From Bacillaceae bacterium (GTDB taxonomy: Bacteria; Bacillota; Bacilli; Bacillales; Alkalibacillaceae), in NCBI GenBank assembly GCA_017656265.1, contig JACDOD010000001.1, forward strand, positions 1-64,000: DNA of 64,000 nucleotides, in the 5' to 3' direction. The position numbers and the translations under genes are program-made. Below the pieces are notes generated by a model, which was given only the letters and a program-made list of their open reading frames with translations, searched no databases and was not told the origin of the DNA. Positions 28,858-38,162 of this stretch are shown one piece after another; within the stretch, counting starts at the first letter, position 1, and every line of letters starts with the position of its first letter.

Positions 28858-28882
28858 TTTTCATAAGTGAATATTATTGCAT
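28849..28882 (+). promoter_or_regulatory. Inverted repeat: candidate BkdR site or bkdR terminator
   Basis: ATGCAATAAT (28849-28858) and ATTATTGCAT (28873-28882) are perfect 10-base arms around 14 bases, overlapping the bkdR stop and followed by AGTTTTTT. It could be the activator's upstream site, 42 bases before the -24 element, or an A+T-rich terminator, or both. A related half pattern, TGCAATATTTTGCA, lies before bkdR at 26755-26768. Confidence 0.5.
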
Positions 28883-28923
28883 AGTTTTTTCCACAGAAAC
28901 TAAAGCGTTTTCATAAAAATAAG

Positions 28924-28941
28924 TTGGCATGTTTTTTGCAT
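28924..28941 (+). promoter_or_regulatory. Sigma-54 (-24/-12) promoter of the bkd operon
   Basis: TTGGCATGTTTTTTGCAT: the invariant GG (28926-28927) and GC (28938-28939) are separated by exactly 10 bases, as the TGGCAC-N5-TTGCA consensus demands. It lies 40 nt before ptb and is preceded by a gene for a sigma-54 activator. A cre-like CTAAAGCGTTTTCA is 11 bases upstream (28900-28913). Confidence 0.92.
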
Positions 28942-28980
28942 CAATAAGAGTGGGAGTGAAAAACAACGAAGGTGGGAACA

Positions 28981-29880
28981 ATGGAGTTAAAAAATTTGCT
29001 TGAAAAATTATTAAGCCAAAACAGCCGTAAAAAAGTAGCAGTAGCTCAAGCTGCAGATGCAGAAGCATTACGGGCTGTTCAAAATGCTACCGAGCATCGT
29101 TTAGCAACTTTTATTCTGTTTGGAAATGAAGATGAAATCTTTCAGAAAGCGGAAGAGATCCAATTAGATTTAAGCCTTAATGATATTGTAATCATTCACA
29201 CAGATCCTTCAGAAGCAGCTAAAAAAGCGGTTCAGTTTGTTCATGATGGCAAAGCAGATGTATTAATGAAAGGCAACATTTCAACCAAAGCTTTATTAAA
29301 AGAAGTTCTGAACAAAGAATATGGACTTCGGACAGGGAAGATTTTTTCACATGTTGCCGTTTTTGAACTGCCAAACTATCATAAATTTTTATTTCTGACG
29401 GACGCTGCCATGAACATTGAACCGAATCTTGAAGAGAAGGTTCAAATTGTTCAAAATGCCGTTGAAGTGGCTCACAGTATTGATCTGGAAATGCCAAAAG
29501 TAGCTCCCTTGACTGCCATTGAAGCGGTGAATCCAAACATGCAGATTACGGTTGATGCAGCTGCGTTGACCCAGATGCAAAAGCGGGGGCAGTTAACAGG
29601 ATGTATTATTGATGGCCCTCTAGCTTTTGATAACGCTATCTCAAAGGTAGCTAAAGAGAGAAAAGGAATTGAATCAGAAGTAGCTGGCGATGCGGATATC
29701 CTGGTTGTGCCATCCCTTGAAGTAGGAAATACATTGTACAAATCCTTCGTATATTTTGGGAATGGAAAAGTGGCCGGGATCTTGAAAGGTGCCAGTGCTC
29801 CAATCGTATTGACGTCTCGTGCCGATTCGGCTGAGACTAAGCTATATTCGATTGTATTAGGTTTATTAGCTTCAAATTAA
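28981..29880 (+). CDS. ptb: Phosphate butyryltransferase (branched acyl-CoA)
   Basis: A 299-residue phosphotransacetylase-family enzyme that swaps CoA for phosphate on butyryl- or branched-chain acyl-CoA. It has [21 protein letters not shown]-type and [13 protein letters not shown] signatures (the first in shortened form [14 protein letters not shown]). First gene after the sigma-54 promoter, start ATG 28981 behind GAAGGTGGG. With Buk it allows ATP recovery from branched-chain keto acid oxidation. Confidence 0.94.
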   Translation: MELKNLLEKLLSQNSRKKVAVAQAADAEALRAVQNATEHRLATFILFGNEDEIFQKAEEIQLDLSLNDIVIIHTDPSEAAKKAVQFVHDGKADVLMKGNISTKALLKEVLNKEYGLRTGKIFSHVAVFELPNYHKFLFLTDAAMNIEPNLEEKVQIVQNAVEVAHSIDLEMPKVAPLTAIEAVNPNMQITVDAAALTQMQKRGQLTGCIIDGPLAFDNAISKVAKERKGIESEVAGDADILVVPSLEVGNTLYKSFVYFGNGKVAGILKGASAPIVLTSRADSAETKLYSIVLGLLASN

Positions 29881-29900
29881 ATTTAAGGAGGAAGTTCACT

Positions 29901-30995
29901 ATGGAATTATTTAAGTATCTCGAACAATACGACTACGAACAGGTGGTTTTCTGTCAGGATGAACAATCCGGACTAAAAGCGATTATCGCCATTCACGACA
30001 CTACCTTAGGCCCAGCCCTTGGGGGGACAAGAATGTGGACCTATGCATCTGAAGAAGATGCGATTATTGATGCACTCCGTCTGGCAAGAGGTATGACTTA
30101 TAAAAATGCAGCAGCCGGATTAAATCTTGGCGGAGGGAAAACGGTTATTATCGGTGATCCTCGCAAAGATAAAAATGAAGAAATGTTCCGTGCGTTCGGC
30201 CGCTATATCCAGAGCTTAAATGGGCGCTATATTACCGCTGAAGATGTAGGTACTACAGTTGAAGACATGGATATTATTTATCAGGAAACCGATTACGTGA
30301 CAGGAATTTCACCTGAGTTCGGCTCTTCCGGGAACCCATCCCCTGCTACTGCCTATGGTGTTTATCGGGGAATGAAGGCAGCTGCCAAAGAAGCTTTTGG
30401 CACCGATTCTCTAGAAGGAAAAGTAGTAGCGGTGCAGGGTGTAGGAAATGTCGCTTACCATCTATGTCGTCACCTGCATGAAGAAGGCGCTCAATTGATT
30501 GTTACAGACATTAACAAAGAAGCAGTTAAGCGTGCAGTAGATGATTTTGGTGCAAAAGCGGTAGATCCAGATGAAATCTACAGCGTAGACTGTGACATCT
30601 ATGCCCCATGTGCACTTGGAGCGACTGTAAATGATGACACCATTCCTCAAATCAAAGCCAGAGTCATTGCTGGTTCAGCCAATAACCAGTTAAAAGAACC
30701 TAAGCATGGTGACATTATCCATGAAAAAGGTATTGTATATGCACCTGACTACGTGATCAATGCCGGCGGTGTTATTAATGTTGCTGATGAACTTTACGGT
30801 TACAACAGAGACCGTGCAATGAAAAAAGTAGAAACCATTTATGATGCCATTGAAAAAATCATTGAAATTTCTAAACGTGATGGAATTCCAACCTATGTGG
30901 CTGCGGACCGTATGGCTGAAGAGAGAATTAACCGTGTGAAAAATTCCCGCAGTCAGTTCCTCAGAAATGAACATAACATCCTGACAAGAAAGTAA
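29901..30995 (+). CDS. bcd: Leucine dehydrogenase
   Basis: A 364-residue NAD-dependent dehydrogenase deaminating leucine, valine and isoleucine to the 2-keto acids. Glu/Leu/Phe/Val dehydrogenase fold: substrate domain with [10 protein letters not shown] and the catalytic Lys in [11 protein letters not shown], then the Rossmann domain [17 protein letters not shown] and [27 protein letters not shown] lies before the ATG, 20 nt after ptb. It supplies the BkdA/B complex. Confidence 0.96.
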   Translation: MELFKYLEQYDYEQVVFCQDEQSGLKAIIAIHDTTLGPALGGTRMWTYASEEDAIIDALRLARGMTYKNAAAGLNLGGGKTVIIGDPRKDKNEEMFRAFGRYIQSLNGRYITAEDVGTTVEDMDIIYQETDYVTGISPEFGSSGNPSPATAYGVYRGMKAAAKEAFGTDSLEGKVVAVQGVGNVAYHLCRHLHEEGAQLIVTDINKEAVKRAVDDFGAKAVDPDEIYSVDCDIYAPCALGATVNDDTIPQIKARVIAGSANNQLKEPKHGDIIHEKGIVYAPDYVINAGGVINVADELYGYNRDRAMKKVETIYDAIEKIIEISKRDGIPTYVAADRMAEERINRVKNSRSQFLRNEHNILTRK

Positions 30996-31027
30996 AATGA
31001 TTTGCACTTAAATTGGAGGTTATTGCC

Positions 31028-32137
31028 TTGCAGCAGCAAAGCTTTCGGATTCTGGTCATAAATCCAGGATCCACTTCAACCAAGATCGGTGTATTTGAAG
31101 GAGAGCAATGCATTTTCGAAAAAACGATTCGACATAGTCATGAAGAGACGAGTCAATATCACCGCATTATTGATCAATATGAGTTTAGGAAACGCGTGAT
31201 ACTCGACACACTGGATTATGAAGGAATTAATATTTCAAAATTAGATGCCGTATGCGGGCGGGGTGGCCTGCTGCGACCTATTGAAGGCGGAACCTATCGG
31301 GTGAATGACCAGATGCTGGAAGACCTAAAAATAGGCTATAACGGTGAGCATGCTTCCAATCTCGGAGGTATTCTCGCCTATGAAATAGCCTCAGGATTAA
31401 ATATTCCGGCCTATATTGTCGATCCGGTCGTTGTGGATGAGATGGAAGAAATCGCCCGATTTTCCGGAATTCCTGAGATATCAAGAAAAAGCATTTTCCA
31501 TGCGCTGAATCAAAAAGCCGTTGCCCGTAAGGCAGCTCAAGAGCTTAAACAGCCTTATGAACAAGTAAATCTCATTGTTGCACACATGGGTGGAGGAATC
31601 ACTGTTGGGGCACACAAACGGGGGAAAGTCATTGATGTGAATAATGGGCTTGATGGTGATGGGCCATTTTCTCCTGAACGGGCAGGGACGGTTCCTGCTG
31701 GTGATTTAATTGACATGTGCTTCAGCGGTGAGTATGACCGGGAAGAAATGAAGAAAAAGCTAGTCGGTTATGGAGGACTGATGGCTTATTTAAATACCAA
31801 TAGTGCCCTGGATGTCGAGCAGCGAATTAAGAATGGTGATGAAAAGGCTAAACAAATTTATGAAGCGATGGCTTATCAAATAGCAAAAGAAATTGGAGCT
31901 ATGAGTGCTGTCTTAAATGGAAAAGTAGACGGAATCATCCTTACTGGCGGCCTAGCTTATGGAAAAGATTTTGTTCATTTAATTTCTGAACGGGTCAAGT
32001 GGATAGCCGATCTGTTTATATATCCCGGTGAGAATGAATTACAGGCACTGGCTGAAGGAACGCTCAGGGTATTGCGTCAGGAAGAACAGGCGAAGGTATA
32101 TAGGACACACGTAACTCAGGAAGGAGTGCATGAATAA
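31028..32137 (+). CDS. buk: Butyrate kinase
   Basis: A 369-residue ASKHA-superfamily kinase: butyryl or branched acyl phosphate plus ADP to acid plus ATP. Visible: [17 protein letters not shown] at the N-terminus, [28 protein letters not shown] and ILTGGLAYG. The start is TTG 31028, eight bases after TTGGAGG; the in-frame TTG 31013 is part of that ribosome site. Its stop overlaps the lpdV start by one base. Confidence 0.95.
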   Translation: MQQQSFRILVINPGSTSTKIGVFEGEQCIFEKTIRHSHEETSQYHRIIDQYEFRKRVILDTLDYEGINISKLDAVCGRGGLLRPIEGGTYRVNDQMLEDLKIGYNGEHASNLGGILAYEIASGLNIPAYIVDPVVVDEMEEIARFSGIPEISRKSIFHALNQKAVARKAAQELKQPYEQVNLIVAHMGGGITVGAHKRGKVIDVNNGLDGDGPFSPERAGTVPAGDLIDMCFSGEYDREEMKKKLVGYGGLMAYLNTNSALDVEQRIKNGDEKAKQIYEAMAYQIAKEIGAMSAVLNGKVDGIILTGGLAYGKDFVHLISERVKWIADLFIYPGENELQALAEGTLRVLRQEEQAKVYRTHVTQEGVHE

Positions 32138-33558
32138 TGGCCAATGAATATGATTTAGTCGTCCTTGGCGGAGGTACAGGCGGATATGTAGCTGCAATCA
32201 GGGCGTCTCAGTTAGGCATGAAAGTAGCCGTTGTGGAAAAAGGAAAACTTGGAGGTACATGTCTGCACAAAGGCTGTATTCCATCAAAGGCCCTGTTAAG
32301 AAGTGCTGAAGTATACCGCCAGACTAAAGAAGCTGATAAATTCGGCATTGAAACAGAAAATCCTGCTGTCAACTTTTTAAAAGTACAGGAGCGTAAACAA
32401 AACATCATCGACACCTTACATAAAGGTGTACAGGGGCTAATGAAAAAAGGAAAAATTGATGTATACGAAGGGTTTGGCCGAATTCTGGGGCCGAGTATTT
32501 TTTCTCCGATGCCAGGAACCATTTCCGTGGAGATGAACAGTGGAGAAGAAAATCAGATGCTGGTACCGAAAAATGTTCTGGTAGCAACTGGATCCAAGCC
32601 TCGTACATTGCCTGGACTAGATATTGATGGAGAGTTCGTTATGACCTCAGATGAAGCTCTTGAAATGGAGCAGCTCCCAGAGTCCATTTTAATCGTTGGC
32701 GGAGGCGTTATTGGTATTGAATGGGCTTCCATGCTGGCCGACTTCGGCGTGGAAGTTACGGTTATTGAGTATATGGACAGAATCTTGCCGACAGAAGATC
32801 CAGACGTATCAAAAGAAATGCAGCGCCTGCTGAAGAAAAAGGGAATCAAATTCTCTACAGGCACTAAAGTGCTTCCAGATACACTGAAAAAAGATAATGG
32901 AGTAGAAGTTCAGGCGGAGAAAAAAGGAAATACGGAAACGTTCAAAGCAGAAAAAATGCTTGTTTCTGTTGGCCGCAGTGCAAATGTGGAGAACATTGGA
33001 CTTGAAAACACAGACATTGTTGTTGAAAACGGTTTCATTAAGACAAACGAATTTTATCAGACAAAGGAATCACACATTTATGCCATCGGGGATGTGATCG
33101 GCGGCCTTCAGCTTGCCCATGTCGCTTCCCACGAAGGCATTATTGCAGTAGAACATATGGCTGGTGAAAAGCCATATCCAATGGATGTCAATGAAGTGCC
33201 TACTTGTATTTACTCCAATCCAGAAGTGGCACATGTCGGATTAACGGAAGAGCAGGCAAAAGAAAAGGGCTACAATGTCAAAACCGGCAAGTTTTCTTTT
33301 AAAGCGATTGGTAAAGCGTTGGTATTTGGGGAAACAGACGGCTTTGTCAAAATAGTTGCTGACAAAGATACAGACGATCTGCTCGGCGTTCACATGGTTG
33401 GTCCTCATGTGACAGATATGATTTCCGAAGCAGGTCTGGCAAAAGTACTGGATGCTACCCCATGGGAAGTCGCTCACAGTATTCACCCGCATCCTACGCT
33501 GTCTGAAGCAATTGGCGAGGCTGCGTTAGCGGTTGATGGAAAACAAATCCATGGTTAA
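32137..33558 (+). CDS. lpdV: Dihydrolipoyl dehydrogenase (E3) of the branched-chain complex
   Basis: A 473-residue flavoprotein that reoxidizes dihydrolipoamide with NAD. FAD motif VLGGGTGGYVAAIRA, redox pair in GGTCLHKGCIPSK (Cys42 and Cys47), NAD-binding VGGGVIGIEWASML, YAIGDV, and the C-terminal HPHPTLSEA with the catalytic His/Glu. Part of the ptb-bcd-buk-lpdV-bkdAA-AB-B run. Confidence 0.96.
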   Translation: MANEYDLVVLGGGTGGYVAAIRASQLGMKVAVVEKGKLGGTCLHKGCIPSKALLRSAEVYRQTKEADKFGIETENPAVNFLKVQERKQNIIDTLHKGVQGLMKKGKIDVYEGFGRILGPSIFSPMPGTISVEMNSGEENQMLVPKNVLVATGSKPRTLPGLDIDGEFVMTSDEALEMEQLPESILIVGGGVIGIEWASMLADFGVEVTVIEYMDRILPTEDPDVSKEMQRLLKKKGIKFSTGTKVLPDTLKKDNGVEVQAEKKGNTETFKAEKMLVSVGRSANVENIGLENTDIVVENGFIKTNEFYQTKESHIYAIGDVIGGLQLAHVASHEGIIAVEHMAGEKPYPMDVNEVPTCIYSNPEVAHVGLTEEQAKEKGYNVKTGKFSFKAIGKALVFGETDGFVKIVADKDTDDLLGVHMVGPHVTDMISEAGLAKVLDATPWEVAHSIHPHPTLSEAIGEAALAVDGKQIHG

Positions 33559-33573
33559 TAAGGAGGTATTCGA

Positions 33574-34566
33574 ATGGCTGAAAAACGTCATGAAGCTTTA
33601 GGTTTAAGTGATGAACAGGTGCTGGACATGTTTCGCACCATGCTGTTGGCACGTAAAATTGATGAACGGATGTGGCTGTTAAACCGGGCAGGAAAAATTC
33701 CTTTTGTGATCTCCTGCCAGGGACAGGAAGCCGCCCAGGTAGGTGCTGCTTATGCACTGGACCGGGAGAAAGATTATGTTGCCCCGTATTATCGGGACAT
33801 GGGTGTTGTACTAGCTTTCGGTATGACCGCCAGAGAGCTTATGTTATCAGGTTTTGCGAAAAAAGAAGACCCGAATTCAGGCGGACGTCAGATGCCAGGT
33901 CACTTTGGCCAGAAGAAAAACCGCATTCTGACCGGATCATCACCTGTTACAACACAGGTTCCGCATGCGGTTGGAGTTGCTCTGGCTGCTAAGATGGAAA
34001 AGAAAGATTTTGTTACATTTGTAACTCTCGGTGAAGGTTCATCCAACCAGGGGGATTTCCACGAAGGATTAAACTTTGCAGGCGTTCATAAATTGCCTGT
34101 TATTACGATGGTAGAAAACAACAAATATGCGATTTCCGTACCAATTAAAAAACAGCTGGCCTGTGAAAAAGTATCGGATCGTGCTATCGGCTATGGAATG
34201 CCGGGATATACGGTAGATGGAAATGATCCGCTTGCCGTATATGAAGTGGTCAAAGAAGCAAGGGAACGAGCAGTTAAAGGAGAAGGACCAACCCTCATTG
34301 AAACCGTCTCCTATCGTTTAACACCGCACTCCAGTGATGATGACGACCGTACTTACCGTGAGCGGGAAGAAGTAGAAGAGGCGAAGAAAAAAGACTCGAT
34401 CATCACCTTTGCTCAGTATTTAAAAGATACAGGTGTACTGACAGAAGAAAAAGAAAAAGCCCTGCATGAAGAGATTGATAAACTTGTAAACGAAGCGACG
34501 GATTATGCGGAAAATGCGCCGTATGCTGATCCGGAAGATGCTTTAAAATACGTGTATGCGGAATAA
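33574..34566 (+). CDS. bkdAA: Branched-chain 2-oxoacid dehydrogenase E1 alpha subunit
   Basis: A 330-residue thiamine-diphosphate subunit. The ThDP/Mg motif is read as GEGSSNQGDFHEGLNFAG ending in VENNKYAIS. SCQGQEAAQVGAAYAL and YRLTPHSSDDDDRTYR are family signatures; the latter is the loop phosphorylated in mitochondrial enzymes. It decarboxylates 2-keto acids from Leu, Ile and Val. TAAGGAGG precedes the ATG. Confidence 0.96.
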   Translation: MAEKRHEALGLSDEQVLDMFRTMLLARKIDERMWLLNRAGKIPFVISCQGQEAAQVGAAYALDREKDYVAPYYRDMGVVLAFGMTARELMLSGFAKKEDPNSGGRQMPGHFGQKKNRILTGSSPVTTQVPHAVGVALAAKMEKKDFVTFVTLGEGSSNQGDFHEGLNFAGVHKLPVITMVENNKYAISVPIKKQLACEKVSDRAIGYGMPGYTVDGNDPLAVYEVVKEARERAVKGEGPTLIETVSYRLTPHSSDDDDRTYREREEVEEAKKKDSIITFAQYLKDTGVLTEEKEKALHEEIDKLVNEATDYAENAPYADPEDALKYVYAE

Positions 34567-34581
34567 GGAGGGGGAGAAACG

Positions 34582-35565
34582 ATGCCAGTTATTTCTTATA
34601 TTCAAGCAGTCACACAGGCCCTCAGAGAAGAAATGCAGAGGGATGAAAAAGTATTTATTTTAGGTGAAGACGTTGGAAAACGCGGAGGGGTGTTCCGCGC
34701 AACCGATGGATTATATGACGAATTTGGTGAAGAACGGGTGATTGATACCCCGCTTGCCGAATCAGCTATTGCTGGTGTAGGAATCGGTGCTGCCATGTAC
34801 GGTATGAGACCCGTTGCTGAAATTCAGTTTGCAGACTTTATTATGCCCGCTGTAAACCAGATTATTTCAGAAGCAGCCCGTATCCGCTATCGTTCCAACA
34901 ATGACTGGAACTGTCCGATTACGATTCGTGCCCCTTATGGAGGCGGAGTACACGGAGCTCTTTATCATTCCCAGTCAGTTGAAGCCGTTTTTGCCAACCA
35001 GCCAGGATTAAAAATTGTCATGCCTTCCACTCCTTATGACGTGAAGGGTCTGTTGAAGGCAGCCATTCGTGATGAAGATCCGGTATTATTCTTTGAACAT
35101 AAACGTGCCTATCGGCTATTGAAAGGGGAAGTGCCTGAAGAAGATTACGTACTTCCAATCGGAAAAGCGGATGTGAAGCGGGAAGGATCTGACATCACGG
35201 TTATCACATACGGACTTGGTGTACACTTTGCTCTTCAGGCAGCTGAAAAGCTTGAAGAAGAAGGAATTTCCGCTCATATTCTTGATTTGCGCACGGTTTA
35301 TCCTCTTGATCAGGAGGCTATTATTGAAGCGGCACAAAAAACCGGTAAAGTATTGCTTGTAACCGAGGATAACAAAGAAGGAAGCATTATGAGCGAGGTT
35401 TCAGCCATCATTTCAGAGCATTGTTTATTTGACCTCGATGCTCCAATCAAACGTCTTGCTGGTCCAGATGTTCCAGCGATGCCATATGCACCAACAATGG
35501 AAAAATACTTTATGATAAACCCGGATAAAATTGAAAAAGCCATGCGTGATCTGGCAGAATTTTAA
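34582..35565 (+). CDS. bkdAB: Branched-chain 2-oxoacid dehydrogenase E1 beta subunit
   Basis: A 327-residue beta subunit forming the alpha2beta2 E1. LGEDVGKRGGVFRATDGL, FADFIMPAVNQIISEAARIRYRS (two overlapping parts of the family core) and APYGGGVHGALYHSQSVEA are clear; the last holds the histidine that faces the active site. GGAGGGGGAGA precedes the ATG, 15 nt after bkdAA. Confidence 0.96.
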   Translation: MPVISYIQAVTQALREEMQRDEKVFILGEDVGKRGGVFRATDGLYDEFGEERVIDTPLAESAIAGVGIGAAMYGMRPVAEIQFADFIMPAVNQIISEAARIRYRSNNDWNCPITIRAPYGGGVHGALYHSQSVEAVFANQPGLKIVMPSTPYDVKGLLKAAIRDEDPVLFFEHKRAYRLLKGEVPEEDYVLPIGKADVKREGSDITVITYGLGVHFALQAAEKLEEEGISAHILDLRTVYPLDQEAIIEAAQKTGKVLLVTEDNKEGSIMSEVSAIISEHCLFDLDAPIKRLAGPDVPAMPYAPTMEKYFMINPDKIEKAMRDLAEF

Positions 35566-35586
35566 TCGCTAAAGGAGGGAAACATC

Positions 35587-36882
35587 TTGGCAGTTGAAAA
35601 AATTAAAATGCCACAGCTCGGGGAAAGTGTAACAGAAGGAACTATCAGCACATGGCTGGTGAAAGAGGGAGATCAGGTTAACAAATACGACCCGATAGCT
35701 GAGGTTATGACGGATAAAGTAAATGCAGAAGTTCCATCTTCCTTTACCGGTATCATTAAAGAAATCGTAGCACAGGAAGGAGAGACGATTTCCGTAGGCG
35801 ATCTGATGTGCTACATCGAAACAGAAGATGCTGGCGAAGGAGAAACGGAAGCCCAACAAGAAACAAAAGAAGAGGCTTCAAGTGAGACAAACGAAGGAAA
35901 AAAGAAAGAAACATCTGATGATCAGCCGATGAAAAAGCGCTATTCACCGGCAGTTATGCGTCTAGCTCAAGAACATGATATAGATCTCAATCAAGTAGAA
36001 GGTACTGGACGGGGTGGACGAATTACCCGGAAGGACCTGGAAAAAATTATTGAATCTGGAAACATTCCAAAAGCAGGAGATGCCGGGGCAGAAAAGGCAG
36101 CTGCTCAACCGGCACAGCCAGAACCGCAGGCGGCAGCGACAAAACCAGCCCAGCCAGCAACTCCTCAGGCACAGTCCTATCCTGGAGATGTGGAAATTCC
36201 GGTAACTGGAGTGCGTAAAGCCATTGCCCAGAACATGGTGCGCTCGAAGCAGGAGATTCCGCATGCCTGGATGATGGTGGAAGTAGATGTAACCAATCTG
36301 GTTGAATACCGTGACTTCATCAAGAATGAATTTAAACAAAAAGAAGGCTTCAGCCTGACGTATTTCGCGTTCTTTGTAAAGGCGGTTGCACAGGCACTGA
36401 AAGAATTCCCGCAGTTAAACAGCACATGGGCTGGAGATAAGATCATCCAGCGTAAGGACATCAACCTGTCCATTGCAGTCGCTAAAGGAGAAGAACTGTT
36501 TGTACCAGTCATTAAACATGCAGATGAAAAGAGCATTAAAGGAATTGCTAAAGAAATCAATGAACTTGCCCAAAAAGTCCGCAATGGTAAATTGACACAG
36601 GATGACATGCAGGGCGGTACCTTCACGGTGAATAACACCGGATCATTTGGCTCTGTACAGTCCATGGGTGTAATCAACCATCCGCAGGCAGCGATTCTTC
36701 AGGTTGAATCCATTGTGAAGCGTCCAGTGATTAAAGACGGCATGTTTGCAGCCCGTGATATGGTGAACCTATGTCTGTCCCTGGATCACCGTATTCTGGA
36801 CGGCCTTATCTGCGGTCACTTCCTGGCACGGGTAAAAGAAATTTTAGAAAACATGTCTAAAGAAAATACATCTGTTTATTAA
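35587..36882 (+). CDS. bkdB: Branched-chain 2-oxoacid dehydrogenase E2 (lipoamide acyltransferase)
   Basis: A 431-residue E2. Lipoyl domain 1-80 with lipoylated Lys44 (EVMTDKVNAEV), acidic linker, peripheral subunit-binding domain about 115-155 (YSPAVMRLAQEHDIDL, GRGGRITRKDL), Ala/Pro/Gln-rich linker, then the catalytic trimeric domain from about 200 with the active-site His and Asp in DHRILDG near the C-terminus. The start is TTG 35587 after AAAGGAGGGAA. Last gene of the operon. Confidence 0.96.
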   Translation: MAVEKIKMPQLGESVTEGTISTWLVKEGDQVNKYDPIAEVMTDKVNAEVPSSFTGIIKEIVAQEGETISVGDLMCYIETEDAGEGETEAQQETKEEASSETNEGKKKETSDDQPMKKRYSPAVMRLAQEHDIDLNQVEGTGRGGRITRKDLEKIIESGNIPKAGDAGAEKAAAQPAQPEPQAAATKPAQPATPQAQSYPGDVEIPVTGVRKAIAQNMVRSKQEIPHAWMMVEVDVTNLVEYRDFIKNEFKQKEGFSLTYFAFFVKAVAQALKEFPQLNSTWAGDKIIQRKDINLSIAVAKGEELFVPVIKHADEKSIKGIAKEINELAQKVRNGKLTQDDMQGGTFTVNNTGSFGSVQSMGVINHPQAAILQVESIVKRPVIKDGMFAARDMVNLCLSLDHRILDGLICGHFLARVKEILENMSKENTSVY

Positions 36883-36981
36883 TTTGGAATCACCACAAGG
36901 GTTTCATTGTTAAGACGGAATTCTCAATACAATAGATATACGTATAGCAAAGTTCATCAGCACCCAAAATAATTGGTAAAG

Positions 36982-37031
36982 GGGGCTGTCCCAAAAGTCG
37001 ATCAAAACGACATGTTGGGGCAGCCCCTTTA
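36982..37031 (+). terminator. Terminator-like hairpin after bkdB (GGGGCTGTCCCAA type)
   Basis: GGGGCTGTCCCAA (36982-36994) pairs with TTGGGGCAGCCCC (37015-37027) with one T-G, with a smaller TCG/CGA stem inside, followed by TTTATTT. Hairpins starting GGGGCTGTCCCAAAAG are widespread at gene ends in Bacillaceae (general knowledge). Confidence 0.85.
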
Positions 37032-37054
37032 TTTAATGACAGCAACAAAATTCG

Positions 37055-37083
37055 TTGAAAGGGGTTTTCAAAGTTGTTATCAT
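37055..37083 (+). promoter_or_regulatory. Sigma-A promoter of brxB
   Basis: TTGAAA (37055-37060), 17 bases, TATCAT (37078-37083), 38 nt before the brxB start. Confidence 0.7.
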
Positions 37084-37120
37084 GGATATAGTGAAAATAC
37101 TAGTAAAGGAGCAATAATAT

Positions 37121-37552
37121 ATGGATTTTAATATTTATATGCAAGATTTTGTTGAGCAGGCCTGTACTGAAATTCGTGAGGCAGGCTATGAAGAGTTAAA
37201 GACTCCTGAGGAAGTAGATGAGGCTCTTAAACGGACTGGCACAACATTAGTGATGGTAAATTCGATATGCGGATGTGCCGGCGGTGTAGCACGCCCTGCA
37301 GCTGCCCATGCGATTCATTATGATAAACGTCCGGATCATCTCGTAACCGTTTTTGCCGGACAGGATCGGGAAGCAACAGAACGTGCCCGTGAATATTTTG
37401 AAGGATATCCTCCATCTTCTCCATCTTTTGCACTTTTGAAGGACGGTAAAATTTTGACCATGGTTGAACGTAATGAAATTGAAGGAAAAGAGCCAGTAGA
37501 GGTGGTCAGCCACCTTCAGAAGTTATTTGATGAATATTGTGAAGAAGTGTAA
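37121..37552 (+). CDS. brxB: Bacilliredoxin BrxB (YqiW)
   Basis: A 143-residue thioredoxin-like protein of the BrxA/BrxB (UPF0403) family with the CGC active site (Cys50-Gly-Cys52) followed by [12 protein letters not shown]. Bacilliredoxins remove bacillithiol from mixed disulfides on proteins in the cytoplasm. AAGGAGC lies 10 nt before the ATG. It follows the bkd operon, as yqiW does in B. subtilis, but has its own promoter. Confidence 0.95.
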   Translation: MDFNIYMQDFVEQACTEIREAGYEELKTPEEVDEALKRTGTTLVMVNSICGCAGGVARPAAAHAIHYDKRPDHLVTVFAGQDREATERAREYFEGYPPSSPSFALLKDGKILTMVERNEIEGKEPVEVVSHLQKLFDEYCEEV

Positions 37553-37586
37553 GGATTTTAGAGGATGAAATTGCATAAAGTAATGG

Positions 37587-37637
37587 AATATCCGAACGAC
37601 ATTCAAGCGTCACATGAATGAGTTCGGATATTTTTTA
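37587..37637 (+). repeat. TCCGAAC hairpin repeat, copy 1 (likely brxB terminator)
   Basis: AATATCCGAAC (37587-37597) and GTTCGGATATT (37622-37632) form an 11-bp stem with an inner CATTC/GAATG stem, followed by T's. The leader TTGCATAAAGTAATGG is shared with the copies at 47880 and, inverted, at 61390. Confidence 0.8.
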
Positions 37638-37690
37638 CTCTGAAAGATAAAAAAGTATAACATTTGAGCCTATTTCAATTGAGAGAAGGG

Positions 37691-37808
37691 TTGTCCAGCC
37701 GCAGCGCCCAGCCCCTCGAGCGGCTTCGGTCCCCCTGCGGCGGCGACAGCCTCCTCGGTGGCCCTCCAGCCGTTTTCGGGGCTAAACGGGGCGCTTCCGC
37801 TTTTCTTT
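37691..37808 (+). repeat. GC-rich interspersed repeat, copy 2
   Basis: Same element as 3526-3627: TTGTCCAGCCGCAGCGCCCA, a variable middle, CCTCCAGCCGTTTTCGGGGC, and GCGCTTCCGCTTTTCTT. This copy has an extra CCCCTCGAGCGGCTTCGG stretch missing from copy 1. Open frames crossing it on both strands are not genes. Confidence 0.8.
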
Positions 37809-37957
37809 TCAACATGCTTCGCTTTCCGCGGGCACGGCCTAAGGCTTCCTCAGGCAACTCATTCTTCTGTCTTTCGGGATTTTCGGCTCGTGCTGTTCCC
37901 GCGACGCATAGGACGTGGCCGGTTTTAGTCGACCAGGAGTCTCGCATGTTGACTCCG
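37809..37957 (+). repeat. Second GC-rich repeat element (GCTTTCCGCGGGCAC type)
   Basis: Directly after the previous repeat: GCTTTCCGCGGGCACGGCC...TTTCGGCTCGTGCTGTTCCCGC...GGAGTCTCGCATGTTGACTCCG. CGCGGGCACG at 37828-37837 faces CGTGCTGTTCCCGCG, so it can fold. I recall closely similar intergenic elements in many Bacillus genomes. From 37553 to 38162 there is no gene, only these repeats and A+T-rich spacer. Confidence 0.65.
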
Positions 37958-38162
37958 TAAATTTTCCTTTAGTCAGGTTGTATGTCTTTTTTCCGTCCAT
38001 TCCTTTTGTCACAGCCTCTTTGTCAGATCTATGATCATAAAGTATTAAATGACTGCAACCCAAATTTCATCACTGTGAAAAATATCCCCCCGAAATGTTT
38101 ATGTTTCTCTTCGTTTCGATTACAATATAAGAGGATTCGTTTTACAAAGGAGACTTCAGGCT

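Noticed and set aside
28856-28870. CodY box in the bkd promoter region
   Set aside because: AATTTTCATAAGTGA matches the 15-base CodY motif at only about ten positions, too weak to call.
36177-36677. 166-codon minus-strand frame in bkdB
   Set aside because: Shadow of the catalytic domain of E2.
37664-38063. Frames of 74-98 codons on both strands in the repeat-rich spacer
   Set aside because: Products of the two GC-rich repeats; no ribosome sites and no protein family.
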